Positions 46,336-55,803 of a stretch of 64,000 nt of DNA are shown here, one piece after another. The position numbers and the translations under genes are program-made. The number at the start of each line of letters is the position of its first letter. The stretch's first letter is position 1. Source of the DNA: Leptospira sp. (GTDB lineage Bacteria; Spirochaetota; Leptospiria; Leptospirales; Leptospiraceae); contig JACVCB010000004.1 of assembly GCA_016742255.1 (NCBI GenBank), positions 62,001-126,000 of the forward strand, given 5' to 3'. Under the pieces are notes generated by a model, which did no database searches, was not told the origin of the DNA, and worked only from the letters and a program-made list of their open reading frames with translations.

Positions 46336-46941
46336 GTGCAAAAGTTAGGATCATTACCCAATTCTCCCTTAGAAGCCATTGACCAATTAAAAATGGAGAT
46401 GGACCAACCAATCTGGGAAAATCGCCTCTTAGAATTGATGAAATTGGCAGCAAATAACGATAAAAACGTTTGGGCGATGATTTACCAAATTATCCGTGAA
46501 GCGGACTCAGGAAGGCTTACTTGGGGTTACCATAAGGTTTTACTATCTGGTATGGTTTATCTGTTATCTTATGTTGGAGATTCAAAAAGTTACCGTGTCT
46601 TATTGAATTATGTCAAATCTTTGGACCGTACCATCCCTATTGGTGCTATGGAATTAATTTCCGATTTACTCCCTACCTTTGCCGAACTTGACATCAGAGA
46701 ATTGTTTTCAATCGCATCAAACCAAGATGAACTCAAATCTGCATTCGGAGTTTTGGCTCTTTGTAAATTGAATATGGAAAATCGTCTCACTGATGAAGAA
46801 AAAACAAATTTAAAACTGTTTTTGTTGGAATATAAGAATTTGAAATATTATTTAAACGATATGATTGAACTTACGTTGGAACAATTGAACGAATCCGATA
46901 CGAGTGAACTCTTATCTGAACTTGATGGAATTATGTTATGA
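46336..46941 (+). CDS. Helical repeat-like protein, unknown
   Basis: 201 aa, GTG start with AGAGGA six bases upstream. All-helical pattern with leucine-rich pairs (NRLLELMKLAANNDKNVWAM, LISDLLPTFAELDIRELF) that resembles HEAT/ARM-type scaffolds. No signal or membrane segment. Its stop overlaps the start of the alcohol dehydrogenase (ATGA), so the two are coupled. Function unknown. Confidence 0.7.
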   Translation: MQKLGSLPNSPLEAIDQLKMEMDQPIWENRLLELMKLAANNDKNVWAMIYQIIREADSGRLTWGYHKVLLSGMVYLLSYVGDSKSYRVLLNYVKSLDRTIPIGAMELISDLLPTFAELDIRELFSIASNQDELKSAFGVLALCKLNMENRLTDEEKTNLKLFLLEYKNLKYYLNDMIELTLEQLNESDTSELLSELDGIML

Positions 46942-47975
46942 AAGCAGCTGTTTTACCACAAGGATCTAAATCCTTAGAAATCCGAGAATTAGAATTACCA
47001 CCATTATTACCAAACCAAGTGAAAGTGAAGGTAAAAGCTTGTGGGATCTGTGGGTCAGACATTCATCTCATCTTACATGGAAAAATGAAGGCAACATATA
47101 CTCCCTGTGTTCCTGGTCATGAAACTTCAGGTGTGGTCACTGAGATTGGTGAACAAATCACAAAATTAAAAGTGGGTGACCGAGTTGTTGTGAGTGCAGG
47201 AACCTCTTGTGGGAAATGTAAGCATTGTTTGGCGGGGAGAGAAAATCTTTGTGAACACATTGGAGTGATTGGTTTTAACCAAAGAGGTGGTTTTGCAGAA
47301 TACATCCAAACAGAAGAAAGATACTTACATATTTTGCCTGATCAAATTCCTTTTGCCGAAGGGGCGATCCTAGCTGATGCTGTCTCCACTCCTTACCATG
47401 CAATCAAATACCAAGGAGAACTGAAAGCAGGTGAATCTGTTGCAATTATTGGTTGTGGAGGACTTGGAATCCATGGTGTTGCAATAGTAAAAGCTTTGGG
47501 GGCAGGTAAAATTTTTGCGATTGATATTGATAGTGGAAGTTTAGAAAATGCAAAATCATATGGAGCCGACGAACTGATATTAGTCGAAAAAAACATGCAG
47601 GTAGGAAAAGTCCTTAAAGAAAAGTCGGGAGGGATTGACCTATTATGTGATTTTACAGGTTTTATGCCAAATATCGAAAGTTCTGTTCGTGCGATGAATC
47701 GTGGAGGAAGGATTGTCCTAGTCGGTATTGGTAGAAACAAACTCGAAATTCCTATGCCATTTTTTCTCATTGAAAGACAAATCCGAATCACAGGATCCTA
47801 TGGATCAGATAGAAGGGCCATCCCTGAACTCATCCAACTTTATAAAGATAAAAAACTTAATTTAACAAAGTCCATCAGCGGAATTCACAAATTGGAAGAT
47901 ACAAATGAGTACCTACATGCTTTGGAAGAAAAAAAAGGAAATCCAATTCGTTTCATCATCAATCCAGAACTATAG
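46938..47975 (+). CDS. Zinc-dependent alcohol dehydrogenase (MDR)
   Basis: 345 aa, normal length. Catalytic zinc: Cys in CGICGSDIH and His in PGHETSG. Structural zinc: CGKCKHCLAGRENLC with four Cys. Cofactor loop GCGGLGIHG, then IDIDSG, which favours NAD(H). Close in pattern to secondary-alcohol, sorbitol and 6-hydroxyhexanoate-type dehydrogenases; the substrate is open. Unlike the MDR gene at 43312, it is complete and canonical. Coupled to the helical protein before it. Confidence 0.92.
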   Translation: MKAAVLPQGSKSLEIRELELPPLLPNQVKVKVKACGICGSDIHLILHGKMKATYTPCVPGHETSGVVTEIGEQITKLKVGDRVVVSAGTSCGKCKHCLAGRENLCEHIGVIGFNQRGGFAEYIQTEERYLHILPDQIPFAEGAILADAVSTPYHAIKYQGELKAGESVAIIGCGGLGIHGVAIVKALGAGKIFAIDIDSGSLENAKSYGADELILVEKNMQVGKVLKEKSGGIDLLCDFTGFMPNIESSVRAMNRGGRIVLVGIGRNKLEIPMPFFLIERQIRITGSYGSDRRAIPELIQLYKDKKLNLTKSISGIHKLEDTNEYLHALEEKKGNPIRFIINPEL

Positions 47976-47999
47976 TTTGTAAAAAATCTAAAGTATCTG

Positions 48000-49952
48000 T
48001 TATTTAACTTCCACGAGTAAAAAACTTAAATCATCCATTTGGTGTTTCCAACCATTGGAAAAACGAAATAGGGAATCTTGTAGGATACTCGATAAATCCT
48101 GGATGTTGTAGTAACGATATTCCCATAACAATGATTTGAGCCTATCTTCTCCAAAACTTTCTCCATGTTCATTTAATAAGTCAAATATCCCATCTGTATA
48201 GAGTAAAATTTTATCCTTTGGTTGGATCCCAACAGTTTCTTCTGCATATGATTGTTGGGAAAAAAGACCCAATGGTTTTCCCTTTGCAGTCAGTTGTATC
48301 ACATCTTTCTCAGTGTTTCGAATTAGGTAAAAACAAGGATGTCCTGCATTACTAAATGTAGCTGTATAAGATTCTGTATCGATAAAAAGATAAGAAGCGG
48401 TAATGAAGAGATTTTTTGTTTTTCCAACCAAGTGGCGATTCATCAGGTGAAATACCCTTGCTGGAAATTGTAAATAGGGGCCTGCACCTACGAATGCCAT
48501 TTTTGACATGGCAGCTACCATTGCGGAAGAAATTCCATGACCAGACACATCTGCAATTAAAAAAGCCCAATTACCCATACTATCTTTTGTATGGTCAAAA
48601 TAATCTCCCCCGACTGATTCCAAATTTTGAGAAAATCCAATGATACGAATTTTATCGTCCTCATTGTATTTAGAAGACAAGAGTGATTTTTGTAAGGCAT
48701 GTGCTAATGCTAAATCTTTATCAATTTGAATCAATCGTTGGAGTTCTTTATTTTTTGTTCGCAGTTCGGTGTTCATTCGATTGATTGAATGCAACAATTC
48801 CCAATAATGTTTGAACACATAATATCCAAAAAATCCCAACATTAGAAAAAAACCATAGTGAATGAATAGAATTTTGTAGTTCAAAATTTCTAAATCCACA
48901 AGTGTATCATGGAGTCCTGCAAAGACGATGACAAGGATGCCTAAGATAATTTCTCTAATTTGCCGATTCCCTTTCAAAAATACATAGATAGAAGATAAGA
49001 TGGCTACGATTGCTTCCAATACAACAATCCAATTATAATCTTCCTCACTATTTAAAAAAGAAATTCCTAAATCATAATGACGAATGATAGACGTTAAAAA
49101 AACAAAGATGTGTAAAATCGCGATGAACTTAAAAACTTTCTTAAAGAAAGGAGGAAATACTGAGATCAAAAATAACAAAAAAGCAAAAGGGAAAAAAGTG
49201 AAATTGAGAAATGTTATTGGAATGATATACGAAGCATACTGACGTAATGAAAATCCAACAAATCCATTTAACACTTCGATGAGCGAAGCGGACAATAGCA
49301 GAATTGAAAAATTTAAAAAAATCAATTCTTTTCTGCGCAAAAAATAAAATCCCATGAATATAAAAGATAACACTAACAATATCGGGGAAAAAAAAGTTTT
49401 AGAAAGATTTTCCATAAACAAATCAATCAATGCTTTTGTATGATTTTTAAGAATAATGTCACGATCTAATCCAATGAAATTTTTATATCGAGATTGGAAT
49501 TGAATGTATATAAATCCTTTTGGTTCAGGACTAAGAGGAATCAAGTGTGGAAATATAAAATCAAAATCCTTTGAAATATATACATTCTCTTTTCCTTGGA
49601 AAACTTTAAATGTTTCCAAGGCAATTTCCGTAAATAGAATTGGGCTTTGAAGTTGTCGTATGAATTGATCACTAAATTTGATATATAAATATTCTTTTTC
49701 CTTTTTCTTAAAGCCTAATGATTTATCAGAAATTGGTAACCATTTTGATTCTTGGATCATTTCTGGGTCTAAAATTTCTTCAGAAGACCAATAATAGTAC
49801 CTGTCAATCAGATAAATAGATTGTTGTAATTGGATTTCTTGTTTGCTTTCGGAATGAAGGTCAAAGCAGTTTTGGATAAAAAAAATCAAAAGGAAAAAAA
49901 GAACAAATTGAATTGGAACCAGAAAGGATTTATAAGGTTTGACTTCTTTCAA
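48000..49952 (-). CDS. 7TM-sensor SpoIIE-type phosphatase
   Basis: 650 aa. Signal or first helix at 14-28, an outer domain to about 180 with a 7TMR-DISM-like beta pattern (YLYIKFSDQF, GFIYIQFQSRY), then about seven membrane helices to 390, a short coiled coil (MNTELRTKNKELQRL), and a SpoIIE/PP2C domain to the end. Metal-binding acids are in VGGDYFDH, IADVSGHG, LYTDGIFDL and MDDLSFL. Likely dephosphorylates a STAS-type antagonist in response to an external ligand. It lacks the HAMP and TPR parts of the phosphatase at 1-2844, so the two have different inputs. Confidence 0.93.
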   Translation of the reverse strand: MKEVKPYKSFLVPIQFVLFFLLIFFIQNCFDLHSESKQEIQLQQSIYLIDRYYYWSSEEILDPEMIQESKWLPISDKSLGFKKKEKEYLYIKFSDQFIRQLQSPILFTEIALETFKVFQGKENVYISKDFDFIFPHLIPLSPEPKGFIYIQFQSRYKNFIGLDRDIILKNHTKALIDLFMENLSKTFFSPILLVLSFIFMGFYFLRRKELIFLNFSILLLSASLIEVLNGFVGFSLRQYASYIIPITFLNFTFFPFAFLLFLISVFPPFFKKVFKFIAILHIFVFLTSIIRHYDLGISFLNSEEDYNWIVVLEAIVAILSSIYVFLKGNRQIREIILGILVIVFAGLHDTLVDLEILNYKILFIHYGFFLMLGFFGYYVFKHYWELLHSINRMNTELRTKNKELQRLIQIDKDLALAHALQKSLLSSKYNEDDKIRIIGFSQNLESVGGDYFDHTKDSMGNWAFLIADVSGHGISSAMVAAMSKMAFVGAGPYLQFPARVFHLMNRHLVGKTKNLFITASYLFIDTESYTATFSNAGHPCFYLIRNTEKDVIQLTAKGKPLGLFSQQSYAEETVGIQPKDKILLYTDGIFDLLNEHGESFGEDRLKSLLWEYRYYNIQDLSSILQDSLFRFSNGWKHQMDDLSFLLVEVK

Positions 49953-49988
49953 TTTTCAGTTCCTATAGGAAAAGCAGGATTACGTTCA

Positions 49989-50285
49989 ATGAATCGCACA
50001 CGATTCCAATCATTTTTTTATTTACTCCCTCTACTCTTATTGTCTCTTACTGCTCTATTGGCACAAGAGAACAAAACACCCCAACAACTCTTCATGGAAG
50101 ACAAAATGGAATGTTATTCGATAGCCACAGAGATTGATGGCCTGGAATACCAGAAATCTCTTAAGTGCATTTCGCAAGATTCAATTTGTTACATCATCCA
50201 GGGATTTGCAATGAGTTGCATACCAAGATCTGGTCGGTATCCATCAGATCTTCCCAACCTAACGCCAAAACCAACCCAACCATAA
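49989..50285 (+). CDS. Small secreted cysteine protein
   Basis: 98 aa from the ATG at 49989; the frame is open upstream across the divergent gene, but the signal peptide (RFQSFFYLLPLLLLSLTALLAQ) begins here and AGGATT precedes it. Four cysteines in the mature part (MECYS, LKCIS, SICYII, MSCIP) probably form two disulfides. A Pro-rich tail ends the protein. Not recognised; a small periplasmic or surface protein. Confidence 0.65.
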   Translation: MNRTRFQSFFYLLPLLLLSLTALLAQENKTPQQLFMEDKMECYSIATEIDGLEYQKSLKCISQDSICYIIQGFAMSCIPRSGRYPSDLPNLTPKPTQP

Positions 50286-50303
50286 TCGTATAACAGGAGA
50301 TTT

Positions 50304-51245
50304 ATGAAAATCAAAACAAAAATTAGCGAAATGCTAAAAATTGATCTGCCGATCATTGCCGCACCCATGTTCCTTGTCTCCTATCCGGAGTTAGTAGTTG
50401 CCGTTTCAGAAGCAGGAGGTATTGGGTGTTTCCCTTCTCTCAATTACAGAACTCCAGAACAGTTACGCGAAGGGATTCTGGAAATTCGTTCAAAAACAAA
50501 AAAACCAATTGGAGTGAATCTAATTTTACATAAGGAACATAATCCTAATTGGGCAAAACAATTTGAAGTGGTGATGGATTTAAAAGTAGAATTAATCATC
50601 ACAAGCTTAGGAACACCAAGGACAATCGCCAAAGAAATCAAAGCAAATGGTTCCGCATTGTTTTGTGATGTGACAACCCTCAAACACGCTAACATTGTCG
50701 CAAAATCTGGCGCAGATGCACTCATCGCAGTTTCTCAAGGTGCAGGTGGACACGCAGGTTCAATCACCCCATTTGCTCTCATTCCTTATCTTAAAAAAGA
50801 AACAGGACTTCCAGTAATTGCCGCAGGAGCCATTTCCAATGGATCACAAATGGCTGCAGCACTCTCTCTTGGGGCAGATGCTGTTTATATTGGTACACGA
50901 TTTATTGCAACTCCAGAATCGAGAGCACAAAATGAATACAAACAAATGTTAATTGATTCAAGTCCAGATGAGATTGTATATACTGAAAAAATATCAGGGA
51001 TCCCTGCTAATTGGTTGGCCAAATCAGTGGAACGATCACCAGATATTCTGGAAGACGGACCTAAAAAAATTGCAGCGGGACATGCTGGTGGAGAAAAAGC
51101 AATCGAACAAGAATACAAACGTTGGAGAGACATTTGGTCTGCTGGACAAGGTGTTGCCCAAATTGAAGAAGTGAAACCGGCTGGTGAGATTGTAAAAGAA
51201 ATTGCAAATGAATATTTGCAAACTGTTAGCTCACTCCCTCGATAA
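50304..51245 (+). CDS. Nitronate monooxygenase family protein
   Basis: 313 aa FMN TIM-barrel. Opening PIIAAPMFLVSYPELVVAVS, AGGIGCFPSL, then QGAGGHAGS with the catalytic His150, PVIAAGAISNG and ALSLGADAVYIGTRFIATPE bind FMN. These motifs fit class I nitronate monooxygenase (2-nitropropane dioxygenase), which detoxifies nitronates such as propionate-3-nitronate. Some relatives are enoyl-ACP reductases (FabK), which cannot be ruled out by eye, but the His favours the monooxygenase. ATG after AGGAGA. Confidence 0.9.
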   Translation: MKIKTKISEMLKIDLPIIAAPMFLVSYPELVVAVSEAGGIGCFPSLNYRTPEQLREGILEIRSKTKKPIGVNLILHKEHNPNWAKQFEVVMDLKVELIITSLGTPRTIAKEIKANGSALFCDVTTLKHANIVAKSGADALIAVSQGAGGHAGSITPFALIPYLKKETGLPVIAAGAISNGSQMAAALSLGADAVYIGTRFIATPESRAQNEYKQMLIDSSPDEIVYTEKISGIPANWLAKSVERSPDILEDGPKKIAAGHAGGEKAIEQEYKRWRDIWSAGQGVAQIEEVKPAGEIVKEIANEYLQTVSSLPR

Positions 51246-51265
51246 ATTCACAAAACAAATATTAT

Positions 51266-51294
51266 GCGAATCATCCAAAAAATGGTTGATTCGC
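51266..51294. terminator. Bidirectional terminator hairpin
   Basis: A 12-bp stem with one mismatch (GCGAATCATCCA against TGGTTGATTCGC) and loop AAAAA, between two convergent genes. TTTG follows on the plus strand; the minus side is AT-rich. Confidence 0.55.
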
Positions 51295-51304
51295 TTTGAA
51301 TAAA

Positions 51305-52618
51305 TTACTTAGAATTATTGTAAAAATTACGGATCGTAGAAATCATTCCTTTTGTATCCAGATAGTCATTGGATTTATACAAACGTTTTCCATCTGGACT
51401 GAGAATCAAAAAGAAAGGTAATCCAATTTTTAATTCGGGATATTCTAGATTTGAGGCAAATGTTTCAAATATAGGATCTGTATCATAAACTTTCCATAAT
51501 ATCACATCCTTCTGAAGGGTTTCGTTCCACTCTTTGTTTGTCAGTGTAAGTTTCTGAAATTCCTTACAGTTCGTACACCAATCGGCATAAAAATCAATAA
51601 ATATTGGCTTATTCTTTTCTTTTGCTAATGAAAGTACATCACTTTCATTTCGGTACCAAACCAAATTTCCATGTTCTTCCTTTAATTCAAAATTTGAAGT
51701 ATTTGAATTGGAAACTGCATTTCCAAAGTTTTGTTTCCATAAGGATAGATTCAAAAATAAGAACAAAATGAGTAAAGCAGTGATGGATACAATTTGATAG
51801 AGAGATTGTTTCATCTTTTCGGTAGTTGTTCCCTCTTTTTTTTGAAGGTACAAAAACGAAAGAGCCACTGTCCAAAGGAGAAAAACTTTCGAGCTTAAGC
51901 CTTTCTCCAGTCCCCATAAATCAAATGCCTTTTCAAGGTATGTATAAGAAAAATAGAAAATGAGAATGGCTAATGCCCATTGAATGTATTTCATCCACTT
52001 TCCCGATTTAGGAAGTGACAATCCAAATACACCAATCATCAAAAATGGAATTCCAAGTCCCATTCCAAATAAAAACATTTTAAAAGAAGTAAAAAGGATC
52101 GGTAAAATTTTGAATCCTTCTGTTTGGTAATTGATGAGTTGGACTAGTATGGAAACAACAACAGGGCCAACACAAGGTGACGACAACAAACCTGCTCCCA
52201 TTCCTAAAAAGAATGTATTCGCATAATTTACATTAACCGAATTTTTTAGATCACCTGAAAAAAAAGGAAAATATAAAAATTCAGCAACACTCAGTCCCAA
52301 TACAAATAACAAAATTGCTAAAACCAATTGAGTTTCTGGAAATCGTAAAAATGAATTAAAAACTCCCCCACTGACTCCTGCAATCAATCCAAAGATTGCA
52401 TACATCAACGCTAAACCAAAATAATACACGAGTGGATGAGACCATTTGTGTTTGGCGACTCTAGTTTTTAAAATTCCAGCCGTGATTGGATACAATGGAT
52501 ATACACAAGGAAGTAACCCGGCAAATAAACCACCTAAGGCTAAAAATAACGCTGTGGAATAAGAAAAATTGCCAGAAGACAATTGTGACTCAATGAAGGT
52601 TTGGATTTCAGAAAACAT
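51305..52618 (-). CDS. DsbD/CcdA-type thiol reductase with thioredoxin domain
   Basis: 437 aa. Eight or nine membrane helices with the paired redox cysteines in LLPCVYPLYP (helix 1) and SSPCVGPVVV (helix 4), then a C-terminal periplasmic thioredoxin domain with YADWCTNCKEF. The N-terminal DsbD-alpha domain of E. coli is missing. The protein carries electrons from cytoplasmic thioredoxin to the periplasm to keep thiols reduced, for example for cytochrome c assembly. The FecR/CxxCH protein two genes upstream on the same strand could be a client. Nearest upstream gene is the porin-like protein, 10 bases away. Confidence 0.9.
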   Translation of the reverse strand: MFSEIQTFIESQLSSGNFSYSTALFLALGGLFAGLLPCVYPLYPITAGILKTRVAKHKWSHPLVYYFGLALMYAIFGLIAGVSGGVFNSFLRFPETQLVLAILLFVLGLSVAEFLYFPFFSGDLKNSVNVNYANTFFLGMGAGLLSSPCVGPVVVSILVQLINYQTEGFKILPILFTSFKMFLFGMGLGIPFLMIGVFGLSLPKSGKWMKYIQWALAILIFYFSYTYLEKAFDLWGLEKGLSSKVFLLWTVALSFLYLQKKEGTTTEKMKQSLYQIVSITALLILFLFLNLSLWKQNFGNAVSNSNTSNFELKEEHGNLVWYRNESDVLSLAKEKNKPIFIDFYADWCTNCKEFQKLTLTNKEWNETLQKDVILWKVYDTDPIFETFASNLEYPELKIGLPFFLILSPDGKRLYKSNDYLDTKGMISTIRNFYNNSK

Positions 52619-52628
52619 ATATTTTATC

Positions 52629-54026
52629 TTAGAACGAAGTTGTCGCTTTCAATATAATACTACGATCCAATCTACCATATTCGGAGATTGGAAACGTTGT
52701 AGGTTTTGAAAACTGTCCTATATATTCGACACGATTTGATGATTCCCCGGTACTGTCTACATACCATTTATTGTGTTCCCCTTTTGTATCATACGATCGG
52801 ACTTCCATATACCCAATCGCAATCCGAGTTGTCGGGGAAAACAACCATTCTCCAAAAATCTGTTTTCCTATATAATAGGACTGGTCAGAATACCTTGGTT
52901 CTGTGGTACCAGGTTGGAACCTTACCCAAGGTTCCCGTTCTACGGTTTCTGTTGCCCTAAGTCCAGGGTTTGGACCTCCAGTTGCGATCTCACCCCTTGT
53001 TACCAACCGAAGGGTACCATTCCCAATCCCTAACCAGAGGTAAGCCCCTTTGCCTGTTGATTCGGGAATGATCGTTCCTTGTTGGTAGGGTGCCATACGA
53101 TCAACAATCTTTCCACCCAAATGTTTTTTGAACATCCCGCCAAGTCCCAAATTGATGGTATCCTTCCAAAGGAGATGCGATTCTATTGCGATGACTTGTT
53201 CTTGGTTTAATGAAACAGGTCCTTGTCGTTTTGTATTTGGATTTCCATCATCTAAAAGGCATTTGGTTCGTCCTTCCCTACATTCATCATTCGCATAACC
53301 AAATGCATTCGATGCTCGACCAAGTAGGTGAATACCTGTTTTTAAATTTTCAGTCCAGGGAGGATCCCAACCTATTTTTCCGATTACATCATAACCAGTA
53401 TTGGTTGTGTTTTGTACATCTCGGTAACCTTCTCCATTGACAATTGCAGTCTGCAAAGAAAATGATCTCCATTTTCCAATATAATTAATTCCTAAATCGA
53501 CAGGGTCTTTTGCAAATCCAAGAGATTCCAAAGGTGATTTATCAAAATACCGCCAATCATAATTTCCTGACCAAACAGAAAACATATGTGGAAGTTCAAA
53601 CATTCCAAACTGGATTTGGTGTTTAGTTGTTCCAAGTTCAAATGTTTTTGCAAGATTTGCTCGCCGAACTAAAAATACATACGGATTCGATTTATTTCCG
53701 GTTCCGACAGATGTATCATTTGTGAGTGCGTCATTTCTTAAAATTTCGCCCCAAAATTCTGCTTTAATTCCCAAATCTTCCCATTCTTTTGAAATCGAAA
53801 ACATTGTCCATGGCATGGAAAATCCAGTTTTATCGGAGGGAGAAAGTTCGTTAGCACCTGAAGCTTTGTCACGGATTCGAATCGAGGCAGTGGGAGTGAT
53901 GATGGCACCTAATTTTAAGCCATAGTAGCCATCGGGTTCTTCTTTTTTGGTTGTAACCACTTCTTCACCTAATATTGGATAGATGAAGAAGGAAAACACA
54001 ATGATAAACCTAGAAAAAAATTTCAC
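52629..54026 (-). CDS. Probable outer-membrane beta-barrel (porin-like)
   Basis: 465 aa. Signal peptide MKFFSRFIIVFSFFIYPILG, then repeated amphipathic strands with alternating hydrophobic residues and Gly/aromatic girdles, long polar loops, and a final residue Phe (ILKATTSF), the classic outer-membrane targeting end. The pattern resembles phosphate-selective or anion porins (OprO/P type), but this is not certain. It starts inside the FecR/CxxCH stop (four-base overlap), so the two are made together. Confidence 0.78.
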   Translation of the reverse strand: MKFFSRFIIVFSFFIYPILGEEVVTTKKEEPDGYYGLKLGAIITPTASIRIRDKASGANELSPSDKTGFSMPWTMFSISKEWEDLGIKAEFWGEILRNDALTNDTSVGTGNKSNPYVFLVRRANLAKTFELGTTKHQIQFGMFELPHMFSVWSGNYDWRYFDKSPLESLGFAKDPVDLGINYIGKWRSFSLQTAIVNGEGYRDVQNTTNTGYDVIGKIGWDPPWTENLKTGIHLLGRASNAFGYANDECREGRTKCLLDDGNPNTKRQGPVSLNQEQVIAIESHLLWKDTINLGLGGMFKKHLGGKIVDRMAPYQQGTIIPESTGKGAYLWLGIGNGTLRLVTRGEIATGGPNPGLRATETVEREPWVRFQPGTTEPRYSDQSYYIGKQIFGEWLFSPTTRIAIGYMEVRSYDTKGEHNKWYVDSTGESSNRVEYIGQFSKPTTFPISEYGRLDRSIILKATTSF

Positions 54027-54718
54027 TTTTTGCCGTAGGTTTCATCCGGTGTAAAACTTTTATCTTCCCAACCAATAGGTTTGTGGCATGGTAGACAACG
54101 ATTTAACATTGGCATTTGTTTTCTTTTTTCATTGAGTAAAACGGTTGCTCCGTCTTTTGTGATCATGTCTTTGTACTCATTTTTTTCAATTTCAGTAGCA
54201 CCTTCTTTTTTAGCACCACCAGTACCTTTTACAAAATCGATTCCATTGATGTTAACTTGTCCTTCACAAACACAAGTATAACCCTTTTTCTCTTTTTCTT
54301 CGAAAAACACTCCAAATGCAGTTCCGCGAACTCCTGCTGTTGTAGTTGGTGTGGACACTTCAAAACTTCCTTTTTTGAAACCGTTCACACGAAACCAGGC
54401 AGCACCGTTTTGGACATAGGCTTTTGCTACTTTTTTATCGGAGTTCCATTCCTTTAAAGTAAAATCTGTGTTAGGTTGGATTCTAATTTCTGTCTCTTGG
54501 TACAAAAAGTCCACTTTGGATCCATTTCCAGTTTTGATCCGATCTCCAGGTTTTAACACATCGTTTACTTTGAGAGTTTTCCAGAGTTTAGAAGTGTCAG
54601 AGGCTGGTAAAAAACTTACCTTTCCACGTGTAAAAGTTGCGACTGCAAACTCCTCAGCAGAAAGGGAAATCGATGTTAGGAGGAACAAAAGGAGTGTTAG
54701 AGAGATTTTGAGGCTCAT
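54023..54718 (-). CDS. FecR-domain protein with a CxxCH heme motif
   Basis: 231 aa from the ATG at 54718 (signal peptide MSLKISLTLLLFLLTSISLSA; an upstream ATG would give an odd extension). A FecR domain at about 40-150 contains LKVNDVLKPGDRIKTGNGSK and TPTTTAGVRGTAFGV. Near the C-terminus (about 210-215) sits CLPCH followed by K-P-I-G-W, a c-type heme attachment site. So a ligand- or signal-sensing domain is joined to a possible monoheme. Exported. Downstream genes encode a porin-like protein and a DsbD-type reductase, which fits heme attachment outside the membrane. Confidence 0.8.
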   Translation of the reverse strand: MSLKISLTLLLFLLTSISLSAEEFAVATFTRGKVSFLPASDTSKLWKTLKVNDVLKPGDRIKTGNGSKVDFLYQETEIRIQPNTDFTLKEWNSDKKVAKAYVQNGAAWFRVNGFKKGSFEVSTPTTTAGVRGTAFGVFFEEKEKKGYTCVCEGQVNINGIDFVKGTGGAKKEGATEIEKNEYKDMITKDGATVLLNEKRKQMPMLNRCLPCHKPIGWEDKSFTPDETYGKK

Positions 54719-54788
54719 AATCACTCTAACAAACACAAGGAAATAAATTATCAATCAAATTCTCAAAAATAACGGTTTTAGAACCTGA

Positions 54789-55712
54789 TTACCAAGGGAT
54801 GGCAAAACCCAATTGTGATAATTTATACTCTAATTCCTCACGTTCACGGCTCTTTTTAGCAGTAGAACCTTGTTCGTCTAACATTCCTAGTTCGATCGCC
54901 TTTTGACGGGCTCCTTCTTTTCCTGAACGGTTTAGAGCGGCGATGATCTCGGAATCATATTTTGTCAAATGAAGGGCACTCAATCGATAATCCACAAATG
55001 CTTCCCAAGTATGTGGTACCCATTTTTGAACAATCTGTTCACCGATGGTTTTAGCAAATAAACGAATTTCTAGTTGGGCATGGTCATCCATTCGAAGGGC
55101 TAAAAAATGGAGTAGATTATGCAGGTCTATTTTCCAATAAGCTTCTGTATATGTTGCGAGTGGGAGGTCTTTTCTTGCTTGTTCACGTGCAACACCCAAT
55201 TCCAATCTTTCATTGTAAATATCATTTGCAAATTTTTGGAATTCCGTTTCTCGTTTTGTTAGGTGGTCACCTTTGGATAATTCTAAAAATCCATCACTTC
55301 CTTGTTTATTCCCTACGGATTGTACTCTCCACTCACCAGGCAAAGTTGTTTGAGCAGAATCAATTGCTACGGAATAACGCGTAGAGTATTCATTGACATT
55401 TGCCATTCTATGGCGGATCCATTGGCGCCAGGTGTCCATGGGAACTCTCACATGTAGCTTGAGTTCGCACATTTCAAATGGAGTGCTATGGCGATGGCGC
55501 ATTAAATACCGAATGAGCCCACGGTCTTCATTTACCTTTTTTGTCCCTTTTCCGTACGAAACGCGTGCTGCCTGAACGATGGATTCATCTGAACCCATAT
55601 AATCAACGAGTCTGACAAACCCATCATCCAAAATTGGGAATGGTTTTCCTAAAATGGAGTCTAAATCGGGAACGGATACTCTTGAAATGGATTCGAAATC
55701 AGATTGTTGCAT
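54789..55712 (-). CDS. thyX: FAD-dependent thymidylate synthase
   Basis: 307 aa. Makes dTMP from dUMP with methylene-THF and NADPH through FAD. The ThyX motif RHRMANVNEYSTRY is intact (family: RHRxxSxNxxSxR), with a second RHRHSTPFE and a C-terminal stretch RMDDHAQLEIRLFAK. Length is above average through a polar N-terminus and a Lys-rich tail. With dcd at 3660 it is part of the dTMP route. It lies 70 bases before the FecR gene on the same strand. Confidence 0.95.
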   Translation of the reverse strand: MQQSDFESISRVSVPDLDSILGKPFPILDDGFVRLVDYMGSDESIVQAARVSYGKGTKKVNEDRGLIRYLMRHRHSTPFEMCELKLHVRVPMDTWRQWIRHRMANVNEYSTRYSVAIDSAQTTLPGEWRVQSVGNKQGSDGFLELSKGDHLTKRETEFQKFANDIYNERLELGVAREQARKDLPLATYTEAYWKIDLHNLLHFLALRMDDHAQLEIRLFAKTIGEQIVQKWVPHTWEAFVDYRLSALHLTKYDSEIIAALNRSGKEGARQKAIELGMLDEQGSTAKKSREREELEYKLSQLGFAIPW

Positions 55713-55803
55713 ATTAGCTTTATTTTTTAGTTCACAGGCATATGAAAAGTCGAAAATAGAGTTATAGCGTACCGCACAGGCACATAAATAGAAAGGATGC
55801 TAA

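Noticed and set aside
49830..49988. Longer start for the small secreted protein
   Set aside because: The extension overlaps the divergent phosphatase, is Lys-rich, and would put the signal peptide in the middle of the protein.
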